Assembly: GCA_023389295.1 (NCBI GenBank)
Contig: JAEWEO010000198.1
Location: 1-64,000, forward strand
Reading direction: 5' to 3'
DNA length: 64,000 nt
Origin: Bacillota bacterium
Lineage (GTDB): Bacteria; Bacillota; Clostridia; Lachnospirales; Lachnospiraceae
Below the pieces are notes generated by a model that worked only from the letters and a program-made list of their open reading frames with translations, ran no database searches and was not told the origin of the DNA. Of the stretch, positions 37,014 to 46,547 are shown one piece after another; within the stretch, counting starts at the first letter, position 1; every line of letters begins with the position of its first letter. A program made the position numbers and the translations under genes.

Positions 37014-38375
37014 ATGGAGACAAAAGAAAACAATCAACTAGGAGAAAAAAGTATTGGGAGATTACTAATTCAGATGGCCATACCTGCTATTATTGCGCAA
37101 CTGGTTAATATTCTTTACAATATTGTAGATAGAATCTACATCGGGCATATACCGGAGATCGGAGCCACAGCCTTGACCGGTGTGGGAGTAGCATTACCTG
37201 TGATTATGATTATTTCTGCCTTTAGTGCCTTAATCGGTATGGGTGGGGCACCCCTTGCAGCCATTCGAATGGGAGCTAAGGATGATAAGGGTGCGGAAAA
37301 GATACTTGGTAATTGTTTTGTTATGTTATTAGGGATATCAATAATTTTAACTGTGGTTTTACTTGCTACCAATGAGAAATTATTAATGATGTTTGGAGGC
37401 AGCTCAGATACCCTGCCGTATGGCCTTAGCTATCTGAATATATATGTCTGCGGAACTATATTTGTACAATTAGCCTTAGGTTTAAATTCCTTTATCACAA
37501 CACAGGGCTTTGCAAAGACAAGTATGATTACAGTAGCTACAGGTGCTGCTATTAATATTATACTTGATCCTATCTTAATCTTTGGCTTTGATATGGGAGT
37601 TGAAGGTGCAGCTATTGCTACAGTAGCTTCACAATTTGTATCTGCTCTCTGGGTTATGATCTTTTTGACGGGTAAGAGAACAAAACTTAGAATTAAAAAA
37701 TCAAACTTCAAGTTACAACGATCAATTATTGTTCCTGTATTGCTACTGGGACTTTCACCATTCATTATGCAATCCACGGAGAGTATTTTAAATATCTCTT
37801 TTAACGCCTCCTTGCAACGATATAGTGGAGATACAGCGGTAGGTGCTATGACCATATTATCAAGTTTGATGCAAATTATATTTCTGCCCTTATCCGGTTT
37901 GACACAGGGTGCACAGCCCATTGTAAGCTATAACTTTGGCGCCAAAAATAATAAAAGAGTCATAGGTACGGTTAAACTCTTAATCATCTCGGCATTTTGC
38001 TATGCGACGGTGATATGGTTGGGTATGATGATAATACCAAAAGTATTCATATCAATGTTCACTCCGGATGAAGTTCTAATTAGTTATACAACCTGGGCAT
38101 TACGAATTTATATGGCAGTTGGATTTCTTCTAAGCCTGCAGATAAGCTGCCAACAGACTCTTTTGGCAGTAGGTCAAGCAAAAATATCAATTTTTCTTGC
38201 GCTACTAAGAAAAGTAATCTTACTGATACCGTTCATCTATATCTTACCAAGATTCTTTGAAAACAAAGCCTTTGCAGTATTTTTAGCGGAGCCTATCTCG
38301 GATACAATAGCTGTAAGTGTGACGGTTACATTATTTATAATTCAATTTAAAAAGATAGTAAAGAATAATGTTTAA
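37014..38375 (+). CDS. MATE-family multidrug/metabolite exporter
   Basis: The 453-residue protein has about twelve membrane segments arranged as two similar halves. Typical MATE sequences are seen, such as PAIIAQLVNILYNIVDRIYIGHIP near the start and PLSGLTQGAQPIVSYNFGAK in the second half. MATE proteins export drugs or small metabolites in exchange for Na+ or H+. The substrate cannot be told from the sequence. A terminator lies about 140 bases downstream. Confidence 0.93.
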   Translation: METKENNQLGEKSIGRLLIQMAIPAIIAQLVNILYNIVDRIYIGHIPEIGATALTGVGVALPVIMIISAFSALIGMGGAPLAAIRMGAKDDKGAEKILGNCFVMLLGISIILTVVLLATNEKLLMMFGGSSDTLPYGLSYLNIYVCGTIFVQLALGLNSFITTQGFAKTSMITVATGAAINIILDPILIFGFDMGVEGAAIATVASQFVSALWVMIFLTGKRTKLRIKKSNFKLQRSIIVPVLLLGLSPFIMQSTESILNISFNASLQRYSGDTAVGAMTILSSLMQIIFLPLSGLTQGAQPIVSYNFGAKNNKRVIGTVKLLIISAFCYATVIWLGMMIIPKVFISMFTPDEVLISYTTWALRIYMAVGFLLSLQISCQQTLLAVGQAKISIFLALLRKVILLIPFIYILPRFFENKAFAVFLAEPISDTIAVSVTVTLFIIQFKKIVKNNV

Positions 38376-38517
38376 TAAAATGAGAAAGATAGAACAGTAT
38401 TTTTTAAAAATATTAACTGATTTAGATTGAGATTTAGGGATTGGTATAACTATTTTTGGATAAAGAAATAGAGATAAAATCAAATTAAAATAAATTGAAA
38501 TAGAATGAAAGTAAAAT

Positions 38518-38556
38518 AAAATCGTGGTTGATTATGAGAAATCGACCACGATTTTT
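38518..38556. terminator. Hairpin terminator between the MATE and SPFH genes
   Basis: AAAATCGTGGTTGA (38518-38531) pairs with TCGACCACGATTTT (38542-38555) with one G-U pair. A-rich and T-rich flanks allow use in both directions. Confidence 0.85.
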
Positions 38557-38671
38557 GTGAATTTAGGATTCATAAAATATCTGTGCTGACATTTTTGATT
38601 ACGAAATGATTGCTAAGAGCGAACATTGTATTAATATAAAACTGCCGTATAGGGAGTAAGCTATTCCATAT

Positions 38672-39664
38672 CTAGACTAATTTTTGACCGCAGTTAGGGC
38701 AGAAATTAGCTGGACCGGTTTTGGTTCCACAGTTAGGGCAGAAGTTGGGTTTGCTTGCTCCTTGGGGAGTGGAAGGATTGGCCTGTGGTTGATAGCCTGC
38801 ATGATTATTAGGTTGATTTGCTTGATTCATATTCTGCATCATTTGGTTAGCCATGTTGATGCCCATCATCATGCCTGCCATATCGGAGGCAACTCCACCA
38901 CCATTTACCTTACCATTGGTCATTCCCTCCGTTAAAGCGATAGACTGATAACGGCCAAGGTCTCCAACCATACTGTGAGAGGCATTCTTATTTATCATTG
39001 CCTGAATTTCTTCCGGATAAGTAAAGCTCATAATATTAAAGCCTGTAGCAGATAAACCGGTATCAAAAAGCTGCATATCAAGATCCTGTTTAATTCCGGT
39101 TGCAATATCAAAGGAGTTGGCTTGTAAATTGAACATATCCTTACCTTCTTTGGATATCCACTTCATTAATAACTGATCCAATATGGTTACGATACGAAGT
39201 CTGACATCTTCTACGAGATAAGTCTGTTTTACACCTGCTATTTTATCAATTAATTTCATATAATCTGCAACCTTAAAGGTAAAGGTTCCATTAGCGCGAA
39301 TGGGCATTCCACCAGGAAGCTGTGGAGTAGGAATGTTAATGGCATTTTGTGTTCCCCATTTAACAATAAACTCCTTCGTGTTGATAAAGAGAACCTCAGC
39401 GCGCATTCCGCTGTTAAAGCCAAACTTAAAACCGGAGAGAGTGGAAAGGAAGGGGATAATCTGTGACTCAATATCGTAATCGCCCTCATCTTTAAAAATT
39501 CCTTCTATTTTGCCGTTAAACAAAAAAACTGCATCCTGGCCAGGACGAATGATTAAACGGCTTCCTTTTTTTATTTCATCATTGCTCCATTTGTAAAATA
39601 TCATATCATCACGAAATTCCTGCCACTCTACAACATTAGCAAATTGTTTTGAAAATAAACCCAT
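38672..39664 (-). CDS. ydjI: SPFH-domain protein with C-terminal zinc ribbons (YdjI-like)
   Basis: The first 210 residues form an SPFH (flotillin-like) domain (RPGQDAVFLFNGKIEGIF..., VRLRIVTILDQLLMKW). A methionine- and asparagine-rich linker follows, and the end has two CPNCG motifs that probably bind zinc. In Bacillus, YdjI of the ydjFGHI operon has the same build and is recruited to the membrane by the complex. It is the last of four minus-strand genes here, 171 bases after the TPM gene. Confidence 0.85.
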   Translation of the reverse strand: MGLFSKQFANVVEWQEFRDDMIFYKWSNDEIKKGSRLIIRPGQDAVFLFNGKIEGIFKDEGDYDIESQIIPFLSTLSGFKFGFNSGMRAEVLFINTKEFIVKWGTQNAINIPTPQLPGGMPIRANGTFTFKVADYMKLIDKIAGVKQTYLVEDVRLRIVTILDQLLMKWISKEGKDMFNLQANSFDIATGIKQDLDMQLFDTGLSATGFNIMSFTYPEEIQAMINKNASHSMVGDLGRYQSIALTEGMTNGKVNGGGVASDMAGMMMGINMANQMMQNMNQANQPNNHAGYQPQANPSTPQGASKPNFCPNCGTKTGPANFCPNCGQKLV

Positions 39665-39835
39665 ATTTAATCCTCCTTTAATAAAGCTTATTAATTTATC
39701 GAAAACTTAACATTTGAATTACCTTGTAATTTTCTATATTATAAACGAAATGGTAGTTGAAAACTATAGTAATCCAGAAAGTTTCCAATATAAGTTACCA
39801 TATAGGGCAACTTTTTCGGTTTTACGGTAGGATAA

Positions 39836-40777
39836 CTAGAATTTACCACTACTTGTGCTATGAGAGTGGCCACCGCTTGATACGCCACCGCTAAAGCCAC
39901 CGGAATTAAAACCGCCACCATGATTGTTATTGTTATTATTCTCAGGCTTTTTTACTCTGGTTACAGTAGTTCTAATATAATCATCTCTTCTTCCGATAAG
40001 GCCGGAGTGGCTCTTGTTCATGTAGGTGTTAGCTCCTGTTGTTATCTTTCCACCGGAGTTGTAAGCCATGACACCAACGGTAATAGCTCCGATAGCAAGG
40101 GATACAATTAATTGAAACCATATATTTGTTAGAATATTATCCTTAGAGTAACCATTGTTACCGTTGTAATTGTTGTAACCATTGTGTCCATTATAACTAT
40201 TGTTCCCACTATTTCCATTATACCCATTGCTTCCACTATTTCCACTTGGTGTATCGTAGATGTAATCATGATCGTAGTTTGCGTCAGATTTATCTTTCAT
40301 ATAAGTGGCGGAACGTTCAATATAGATCTCGAATGCAGTTTTGTAATCCCCATCACTTAGAAAAGGGGAGATTTCTTCAATAATAACATCTCCACGCTTG
40401 GAATGAATATAGCTTTGTGCATTTCCATAGGCTTGCAGACATACATCACGGTTATACATATCGACTAGCAGCAGAACGCTGTCGCCGTATACCATTTGAT
40501 CATAAAAGTCCTCGATATATCTTACTGCATTTACCGCATTAGGATCATTATGGGTTAATATGATGATATCAAGGCCGGCATCCTCTCCATAGGTTGCGCA
40601 CATTGTATCAAGTTCTTCTGACTCCGATGTGGATAAAAGACCTGCCTCATCATAAATATGTTGAATTTCTTCTGCTTTAACTAAATTTGTGGTACCGGCT
40701 ATACCAAACAAAAGGAAAAAGACAAATAAGAATAACAAAAGTTTAGAGAAGTGCTTGTATATTGAATTTATTTTCAT
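39836..40777 (-). CDS. ydjH: TPM-domain membrane protein (YdjH-like)
   Basis: The protein has a signal or anchor segment (LLLFLFVFFLLFGIAG), a TPM domain (IYDEAGLLSTSESEELDTM... VLLLVDMYNRDVCLQAYG) and an Asn/Gly/Tyr-rich repeat. A membrane helix (LIVSLAIGAITVGVMAY) and a Gly/Ser-rich end follow. TPM proteins act in membrane-associated complexes. The start is ATG 40777, after GGAGGTGG, and overlaps the preceding stop as ATGA. A longer frame from 40828 lies inside the neighbour and is rejected. The final length is 313 residues. Confidence 0.85.
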   Translation of the reverse strand: MKINSIYKHFSKLLLFLFVFFLLFGIAGTTNLVKAEEIQHIYDEAGLLSTSESEELDTMCATYGEDAGLDIIILTHNDPNAVNAVRYIEDFYDQMVYGDSVLLLVDMYNRDVCLQAYGNAQSYIHSKRGDVIIEEISPFLSDGDYKTAFEIYIERSATYMKDKSDANYDHDYIYDTPSGNSGSNGYNGNSGNNSYNGHNGYNNYNGNNGYSKDNILTNIWFQLIVSLAIGAITVGVMAYNSGGKITTGANTYMNKSHSGLIGRRDDYIRTTVTRVKKPENNNNNNHGGGFNSGGFSGGVSSGGHSHSTSSGKF

Positions 40778-41922
40778 GCTAAACCACCTCCCAAAATTAG
40801 TGTTAATATCTGCAGAAGAAGAAAGCATCCGATGGAAACTCCCGTAAACCAGGCAAACATTTTAAGCTTACTCAGAGGTGGCTTTCCGACAATTTTGCCG
40901 GTTTGACCATTCATGGCAAAGATATGTTCTGCTTTGCGGTAATCATAGCAAACCATCCAGACGGGCATAAGTGTATAATGTGCTTTTCTTTTTAAAACAT
41001 TAATGTTTTTGTGATTATAATTAACAGTAGTATAGCCGTTGATGGTGGAGCGCAGATATTGATCCACATATTGCCCAACCCGTTCTTTCACTCTTGGGAG
41101 CATTTGCTCGTCATTGAAATCGTACTTTTCAGAGATATATCCTGCAAGATAGGGCATGTTGAAATCTTTTAAATTGGCATAATTATATGGCTCCAGCTTA
41201 TCCATCATCTGATCCTCCATTTTCTGGGAGGCGTCGCAGGGGATACGGTCATAATTTAAATCAACCTTACGATAGACATGATACCATTTTGTTTCTGTAT
41301 AAATGTAGTCTCCAAGAGTATAGGTTCTAACCCTGGTACAGGTAGCTTCTACTTCGCCTCGGCCATTCAAATCATAGAGCCAAAAGGGTACATAGAGACC
41401 GGTAATGTTCTTAATACGATCTGCAGTCATAAAATCTTTAGGAGTTAATAATCCTTTGCGGCACCATTTCTTAAAGGCTTCCTGGGCCTGTTCCTTACTA
41501 ATGGTAAAAGGAATAACCAAAGATGGAGCTAGACTTCCACTTAAACGATCGCTAAGCACCACACCGGCACCGCAGAAACTACAGGTGGTGGCAGTTGTTT
41601 GAGCATCTGTGATTAATACGGCACCGCAGTTATTACAGTGATATTCCTTAGCTTCTTCCTTGCCAAAGGTGGAGTGTTGGCTGGGCTCATCCGTATTGGA
41701 TGGATTTGAATAGTCATGTTCAAAGGCAGCATTGGCTGACCGGACATCCTCCTCATCCATATCAAACTTTACTTCTTCTCCTTTGTGGGAATGCCCCTTA
41801 CCTGCCATATTTTCTATGTTATCCGTTCTGCCGCAGCTACCACAGCGCAGCTTTCCGGTCTGGCTGTCAAATGCCATGTCGGCTCCACAATTAGGACATT
41901 TATAATGAATTACTGTGGACAT
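40774..41922 (-). CDS. ydjG: Zinc-ribbon membrane protein (YdjG-like)
   Basis: Two zinc-binding parts open the protein: CPNCGADM...CGSCGR and CNNCGAVL...CSFCGA, like TFIIB-type ribbons. A middle domain of about 200 residues (LVIPFTISKEQAQEAFKKW..., PVWMVCYDYR) follows, and one membrane helix (FTGVSIGCFLLLQILTLIL) ends it. YdjG of Bacillus has this layout. It lies between pspA and the TPM gene and overlaps the latter by four bases. Confidence 0.85.
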   Translation of the reverse strand: MSTVIHYKCPNCGADMAFDSQTGKLRCGSCGRTDNIENMAGKGHSHKGEEVKFDMDEEDVRSANAAFEHDYSNPSNTDEPSQHSTFGKEEAKEYHCNNCGAVLITDAQTTATTCSFCGAGVVLSDRLSGSLAPSLVIPFTISKEQAQEAFKKWCRKGLLTPKDFMTADRIKNITGLYVPFWLYDLNGRGEVEATCTRVRTYTLGDYIYTETKWYHVYRKVDLNYDRIPCDASQKMEDQMMDKLEPYNYANLKDFNMPYLAGYISEKYDFNDEQMLPRVKERVGQYVDQYLRSTINGYTTVNYNHKNINVLKRKAHYTLMPVWMVCYDYRKAEHIFAMNGQTGKIVGKPPLSKLKMFAWFTGVSIGCFLLLQILTLILGGGLA

Positions 41923-41945
41923 CCTTAGACCTCCTTACTTGATAA

Positions 41946-41991
41946 AATGTCCGCAAATAAGAAAGAGTGAATCTTTTTATTCGCGGACATT
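41946..41991. terminator. Hairpin between pspA and the zinc-ribbon gene
   Basis: AATGTCCGCAAATAA (41946-41960) pairs with TTATTCGCGGACATT (41977-41991) with one mismatch. On the minus strand it would sit between the first two genes of the operon, without a long T run. It may lower expression of the downstream genes rather than stop transcription fully. Confidence 0.55.
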
Positions 41992-42015
41992 CGTATCTTC
42001 TAATAATGAACTATA

Positions 42016-42690
42016 TTATTTTCCTAAACTAGCCTTTAGAGCAGCCAGTTCATCATCCACACCAGTATCCGTAGTATACTTCTTTGTTAAATCTTCAATG
42101 GTTTGCTCGGAGGAGGAACGGTTTAGCTCAGCCATTGCATTTGCTTTATCAAGAGCTTTATCCGCCATCTCTTCGTATTTACGGAAGCTAGCAATAGAAT
42201 CATTGGCACTTGATACGGAGGAACCCATCTTATTAATACGTTCCTGAGTTTTAGCGACGGCAAGCTTACCCTTAATCATATCCTTACGTGCTTCCAGTTC
42301 ATTGATGTCATTCACTAACTTGTCATGCATCTCACGCATATGAGTTGCGTTTGTATGTGCCAATTCATAAGCTTCCAAAAGTCCGGGTTGTTTGGAGGCC
42401 AGGGCAGCTTTCTGCTCCAAAAACTTACGTGCATCAGCTTCGTTATTTGCTTCCAATGCTTTGATTGCATAGGTTTGCATTTTTTCAATATCTTCGTTGC
42501 AGTCATCCAGAACTCTCTTGGCTCTCTGTTCCTCTGCCATGATAGCTGCTGTTTCAGACTTTACTTTACCAAGGTCAGAGTTTAAGTTTCTTAAGCATTG
42601 GTCTATCATTTTCTCAGGATCTTCTGCTTTATCTAAGAGTGCGTTAATGTTGCTGGACATAATGTCTTTGAATCTTGTTAAAATACCCAT
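42016..42690 (-). CDS. pspA: PspA/IM30-family membrane-stress protein (YdjF-like)
   Basis: PspA proteins form oligomers that coat and stabilise damaged membranes. The 224-residue protein starts MGILTRFKDIMSSNINALLDKAEDPEKMI, the classic PspA opening, and continues as a long coiled coil. ATG 42690 has GGAGG at eight bases; the frame upstream to 42705 lacks a site. It is the first gene of a minus-strand operon matching Bacillus ydjFGHI. Confidence 0.93.
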   Translation of the reverse strand: MGILTRFKDIMSSNINALLDKAEDPEKMIDQCLRNLNSDLGKVKSETAAIMAEEQRAKRVLDDCNEDIEKMQTYAIKALEANNEADARKFLEQKAALASKQPGLLEAYELAHTNATHMREMHDKLVNDINELEARKDMIKGKLAVAKTQERINKMGSSVSSANDSIASFRKYEEMADKALDKANAMAELNRSSSEQTIEDLTKKYTTDTGVDDELAALKASLGK

Positions 42691-42938
42691 GATATATACC
42701 TCCACATGTATTATTTATTCTCCACAAGTGATTTGTATTCAGGCGAATATTATTCGCTTCACCTTTGAAGTTCAACAGTTTATAGCATAAGTTTAAGCAA
42801 AATGCCGGGTAGAGTCAAGTTAAAAAACGGTTAGAATCATGAGAGAAAGTTTAAGAACCTATTTGCCTTATCAATGGAATCGTTTAGAAGTTGTAATTCA
42901 AAAAAGAGTAGTTTATAATAGGAAGAAAATAATTTACG

Positions 42939-43823
42939 ATGATAGAAAGAGAGAATGTTATGTGGATTGCAAGTGATTGGAAGGATTATGAAGTAATCGA
43001 TACCTCTAACGGGGAGAAATTAGAACGTTGGGGTAATTATATATTAGTAAGGCCTGACCCGCAAGTTATATGGAATACACCAAAAACAAACAGAGAATGG
43101 AAGAACCCCAATGCCCATTATCATAGAAGTACAAAGGGCGGTGGGGAATGGGAATTTTTTGATCTTCCCAAACAATGGGACATTACGTATAAAGGTCTAA
43201 CCTTTCATCTACAACCCTTTAGTTTTAAGCACACAGGGCTATTTCCGGAGCAGGCAGTTAATTGGGATTGGTTTTCTGAAAAGATAAAGAATGTGAAGGG
43301 AAGACAAGTGAAGGTGCTTAATCTCTTTGCCTATACAGGGGGTGCAACCTTGGCAGCGGCAAAGGCCGGTGCAGCGGTTACCCATGTGGATGCGTCTAAA
43401 GGGATGGTAACCTGGGCTAAGGAGAATGCTATTGCCTCTGGTCTTGGTGAAGCGCCTATTCGTTATATTGTTGATGATTGCGTGAAGTTCGTAGAACGTG
43501 AAATCCGTAGAGGCAACAAATATGACGCAATTATCATGGACCCTCCTTCTTATGGTAGAGGACCTAAGGGAGAAACTTGGAAAATAGAAGAGAGCATTCA
43601 TCCCTTTATTTCGTTATGTACGAAAGCATTAGTGGAAGAACCCTTATTCTTCTTGTTAAATTCTTATACGACCGGATTACAGGCGGGTGTTCTAACTTAT
43701 ATGTTATCCGAAGAACTTGTTAAAAAATACGGTGGGAAAGTAGTATCCGATGAGATCGGACTACCTGTAACAGGAAATGGGTTGGTATTACCTTGTGGAG
43801 CCTCCGGTCGATGGGAGAGCTAA
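42939..43823 (+). CDS. Class I SAM-dependent methyltransferase (RlmI/RlmK-like)
   Basis: The SAM site VLNLFAYTGGATLAAAKAGA and the catalytic IIMDPPSYGRGPKGE motif resemble RlmI/RlmK rRNA cytosine methyltransferases, but the N-terminal PUA domain is absent. An RNA substrate is likely but unproven. The start is uncertain: ATG 42939 has AGGAAG rather far upstream, and ATG 42960 (MWIASDWKDY) would remove seven residues. The gene is monocistronic. Confidence 0.85.
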   Translation: MIERENVMWIASDWKDYEVIDTSNGEKLERWGNYILVRPDPQVIWNTPKTNREWKNPNAHYHRSTKGGGEWEFFDLPKQWDITYKGLTFHLQPFSFKHTGLFPEQAVNWDWFSEKIKNVKGRQVKVLNLFAYTGGATLAAAKAGAAVTHVDASKGMVTWAKENAIASGLGEAPIRYIVDDCVKFVEREIRRGNKYDAIIMDPPSYGRGPKGETWKIEESIHPFISLCTKALVEEPLFFLLNSYTTGLQAGVLTYMLSEELVKKYGGKVVSDEIGLPVTGNGLVLPCGASGRWES

Positions 43824-43899
43824 TTGTTATCAAAGAGAATTAGAATGGGATAAATATAATTTAAAGACTAACATAAGATATTAAAACAATAGAATGAGG

Positions 43900-43940
43900 A
43901 GGCTGCAGCAATTAGGAGAATATCATAATAGCTGCAGTCT
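43900..43940 (+). terminator. Weak hairpin after the methyltransferase gene
   Basis: AGGCTGCAGC (43900-43909) pairs with GCTGCAGTCT (43931-43940) with one G-U pair, followed by ATTCCTTATT. The T run is poor. Confidence 0.5.
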
Positions 43941-44100
43941 ATTCCTTATTATAAGTAGAAAGTAAAAAAAAATATTATCAATACATAAATAAATTAGTTT
44001 GGGATAAACTAACCATAGCTTTGCATGGAAGAAAGTTACATTTTGATTTTTCTTTAGAAAATGTCGCCGAAACGGTCTAAAAAAATCTAAAAAAAAATAC

Positions 44101-44129
44101 TTGCAATTGTTTATATCATGCTGTATAAT
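44101..44129 (+). promoter_or_regulatory. Main promoter of the S10-spc-alpha cluster
   Basis: TTGCAA (44101-44106), a 17-base spacer and TATAAT (44124-44129) give a start near 44136, about 295 bases before rpsJ. A possible second promoter has GAGACA (44315) and TATAAT (44338-44343), closer to the gene. The stretch 43946-44100 holds nothing else recognisable. Confidence 0.75.
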
Positions 44130-44135
44130 ATCTAA

Positions 44136-44430
44136 TGTTGTGACATTGATAGCGTTGAAACGTGAGGTTGCTACCTTAGTAGGGGTAGGTTTTCCGTGGA
44201 GCGAAGGTCAAGTTATGAAACTGGCGACAAGTCACTGTACCATATAATGTTCTGCATAGCATAATCTTATGCCTGGCAGATAAAACGTGTGAAAAATATC
44301 ATAGAATACTATAGGAGACAAATTAGAGATGATTTGTTATAATATATGAAATATGAAGATACACACGGATGAGTGTACAGTCACCACTTGTCGTACTGAA
44401 ATTAAGTGCGAAAAGGAGGCGGCTTTTTTT
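44136..44430 (+). ncRNA. Long structured leader of the S10 operon
   Basis: The leader holds GGTTGCTACC and ACC...GGGT pairings near 44165-44190, then TCCGTGGAGCGAAGGTCA. A nested hairpin follows, CTGC-GCATAA-TC-TTATGC-GCAG (about 44252-44279). It ends with AAAGGAGG and seven T before ATG. E. coli controls this operon through L4 binding such a leader; whether that applies here is unknown. Confidence 0.5.
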
Positions 44431-44748
44431 ATGGCAAGTCAAGTAATGAGAATCACATTAAAGGCGTATGATCATCATTTAATCGATCAATCTGCAAGCA
44501 AGATCATCGATACTGTGAAGAAGACAGGATCAAAGGTGAGCGGACCAGTTCCGTTGCCGACAAAGAAGGAAGTAGTTACTATTCTTAGAGCGGTTCACAA
44601 GTATAAGGATTCCAGAGAGCAGTTTGAACAAAGAACACACAAGAGATTAATTGACATCATCACACCTACTCAGAAGACTGTTGATGCATTATCCAGATTG
44701 GAAATGCCTGCAGGTGTGTACATTGACATTAAGATGAAAACGAAGTAA
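44431..44748 (+). CDS. rpsJ: Ribosomal protein S10
   Basis: S10 is a 30S head protein and, with NusB, part of antitermination complexes. The 105-residue protein has the typical [16 protein letters not shown] and [26 protein letters not shown] segments. I start at ATG 44431 after AAAGGAGG; the spacing of about 11 is filled by seven T. The open frame from 44353 has no site. Confidence 0.97.
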   Translation: MASQVMRITLKAYDHHLIDQSASKIIDTVKKTGSKVSGPVPLPTKKEVVTILRAVHKYKDSREQFEQRTHKRLIDIITPTQKTVDALSRLEMPAGVYIDIKMKTK

Positions 44749-44768
44749 TAGCATTCATTTAATGTGAA

Positions 44769-44797
44769 TTGACAACATAGGAAAGACAGAAAATAAT
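44769..44797 (+). promoter_or_regulatory. Possible internal promoter before rplC
   Basis: A consensus TTGACA (44769-44774), a 17-base spacer and AATAAT (44792-44797) lie in the rpsJ-rplC gap. A perfect hairpin GATCGCAG-ATGA-CTGCGATC (44854-44873) follows in the would-be leader. Confidence 0.45.
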
Positions 44798-44901
44798 TAT
44801 AATAGGTAGAAATCCTTAGGGTTCATATATGATTGTATATAACCATCTAGGATGATCGCAGATGACTGCGATCCGCTGTAGATTAAACAGGAGGTAACAA
44901 A

Positions 44902-45534
44902 ATGAAGAAAGCGATTTTAGCTACTAAAATCGGAATGACTCAAGTGTTCGGTGAGAACGGAGTTCTTATTCCGGTTACTGTATTGCAAGCTGGGCCTCTC
45001 TACGTAACACAAGTTAAGACCGTAGATAATGATGGCTACGCAGCTGTACAAGTTGGTTATGGTGATATCAGAGAGAGTCTGGTAAACAAGCCGAAAAAAG
45101 GACACTTTGCAAAAGCAGGTGTTGCAGTGAAAAGACATCTTAGAGAATTCAAGTTTGAAAATGCTGCTGACTACAAAGTTGGTCAGGAAATCAAAGCTGA
45201 CATCTTCGCAGAAGGCGACAGAGTTGATGCAGTAGGTAAGACTAAGGGAAAAGGTTTCCAAGGTGCAATTAAGAGACACAACTTATCAAGAGGACCGATG
45301 AAGCATGGTTCCAAATATCATAGACATGCTGGTTCCAACGGTGCTGCTACAACACCTGGTAGAGTATTTAAAGGCAAACACATGCCTGGACATATGGGTG
45401 CAGTAAGAGCGACAGTACAGAATCTTGAAGTTGTAAGAATTGATGCAGAGAAGAACCTCATCCTTATTAAGGGTGCTGTACCTGGACCTAAAAAATCCTT
45501 AGTAATGCTGAAAGAAACAGTTAAAGCAAACTAG
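44902..45534 (+). CDS. rplC: Ribosomal protein L3
   Basis: L3 reaches the peptidyl-transferase centre. The 210-residue protein has the central [18 protein letters not shown] loop, followed by [15 protein letters not shown], and starts [22 protein letters not shown] precedes ATG 44902. The 153-base gap after rpsJ is longer than usual. Confidence 0.97.
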   Translation: MKKAILATKIGMTQVFGENGVLIPVTVLQAGPLYVTQVKTVDNDGYAAVQVGYGDIRESLVNKPKKGHFAKAGVAVKRHLREFKFENAADYKVGQEIKADIFAEGDRVDAVGKTKGKGFQGAIKRHNLSRGPMKHGSKYHRHAGSNGAATTPGRVFKGKHMPGHMGAVRATVQNLEVVRIDAEKNLILIKGAVPGPKKSLVMLKETVKAN

Positions 45535-45560
45535 AGCTTTAAGAAAGGAGGAACACTTAA

Positions 45561-46181
45561 ATGGCAAATGTAAAAGTTTACAATATCGAAGGCAAGGAAG
45601 TTGGCACATTAGAGCTCAACGATGCAGTCTTCGGAGTAGAGATAAATGATCATTTAGTTCATATGGCAGTTGTTCAGCAGTTAGCTAACAAACGTCAGGG
45701 AACACAAAGCGCTAAAACCCGTGCTGAAGTAAGCGGCGGTGGCAGAAAGCCTTGGAGACAAAAAGGAACCGGTCATGCTAGACAGGGTTCAACCAGATCC
45801 CCTCAGTGGAAGGGCGGCGGTGTTGTATTTGCTCCCAAGCCGAGAGATTATTCCTTCAAGATGAATAAGAAGGAGAAGGCTCTTGCAATCAAATCTGCTT
45901 TAACATCTAAAGTAAATGAAGCTAAGTTCTTCGTTCTTGACGATATTAAGTTTGATGAGATCAAAACAAAGAAGATGAAGGCAGTTCTTGATAGCCTCAA
46001 GTTAGAGAGAGCATTAGTGGTTCTTGGTGAAAAGAACGACAACGTACAATTCTCAGCAAGAAATCTTCCTAAGGTAAGAACCGTGTTAACGAACTCCATT
46101 AACGTATACGACATCTTAAAGTATGATACTTTAGTATTAACCAAGGATGCTGTAGCAAAAATTGAGGAGGTGTACGCATAA
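45561..46181 (+). CDS. rplD: Ribosomal protein L4
   Basis: L4 lines the exit tunnel through its extended loop (GGGRKPWRQKGTGHARQGS... PQWKGGG). In E. coli it represses the S10 operon and could do so here through the long leader. It has 206 residues. It ends at TAATG, overlapping rplW by one base. Confidence 0.97.
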   Translation: MANVKVYNIEGKEVGTLELNDAVFGVEINDHLVHMAVVQQLANKRQGTQSAKTRAEVSGGGRKPWRQKGTGHARQGSTRSPQWKGGGVVFAPKPRDYSFKMNKKEKALAIKSALTSKVNEAKFFVLDDIKFDEIKTKKMKAVLDSLKLERALVVLGEKNDNVQFSARNLPKVRTVLTNSINVYDILKYDTLVLTKDAVAKIEEVYA

Positions 46182-46480
46182 TGGCTGATATTAAATATTA
46201 TGATGTAATCCTTAAGCCAATCGTAACTGAGAAAAGTATGAGTACTATGAGCGAGAAGAAGTACACATTTTCAGTACATCCAGAGGCTACAAAGAATCAG
46301 ATTAAAGAAGCTGTTGAAAAGATGTTTACCGGCGCTAAAGTAGCGAGAGTAAACACAATTAATCAGGATGGAAAGACCCGTAGACGTGGTAACACTTCCG
46401 GTAAGACTTCTAAGGTTAAGAAAGCAATTGTTCAATTAACAGCTGACAGCGCTGAGATTGAGATTTTCTCAGGACTATAA
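46181..46480 (+). CDS. rplW: Ribosomal protein L23
   Basis: L23 sits at the tunnel exit and docks trigger factor and SRP. The 99-residue protein has YYDVILKPIVTEKSM at the start and the loop region DGKTRRRGNTSGKTSKVKKA. Its start overlaps the rplD stop; AGGAGGTG lies before it inside rplD. Confidence 0.96.
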   Translation: MADIKYYDVILKPIVTEKSMSTMSEKKYTFSVHPEATKNQIKEAVEKMFTGAKVARVNTINQDGKTRRRGNTSGKTSKVKKAIVQLTADSAEIEIFSGL

Positions 46481-46547
46481 TAAAGTATGATACAGAATAA
46501 GGATGTAGTAGGTAATACGCTGCATCAGTTTGAAAGGAGTGCAAATC

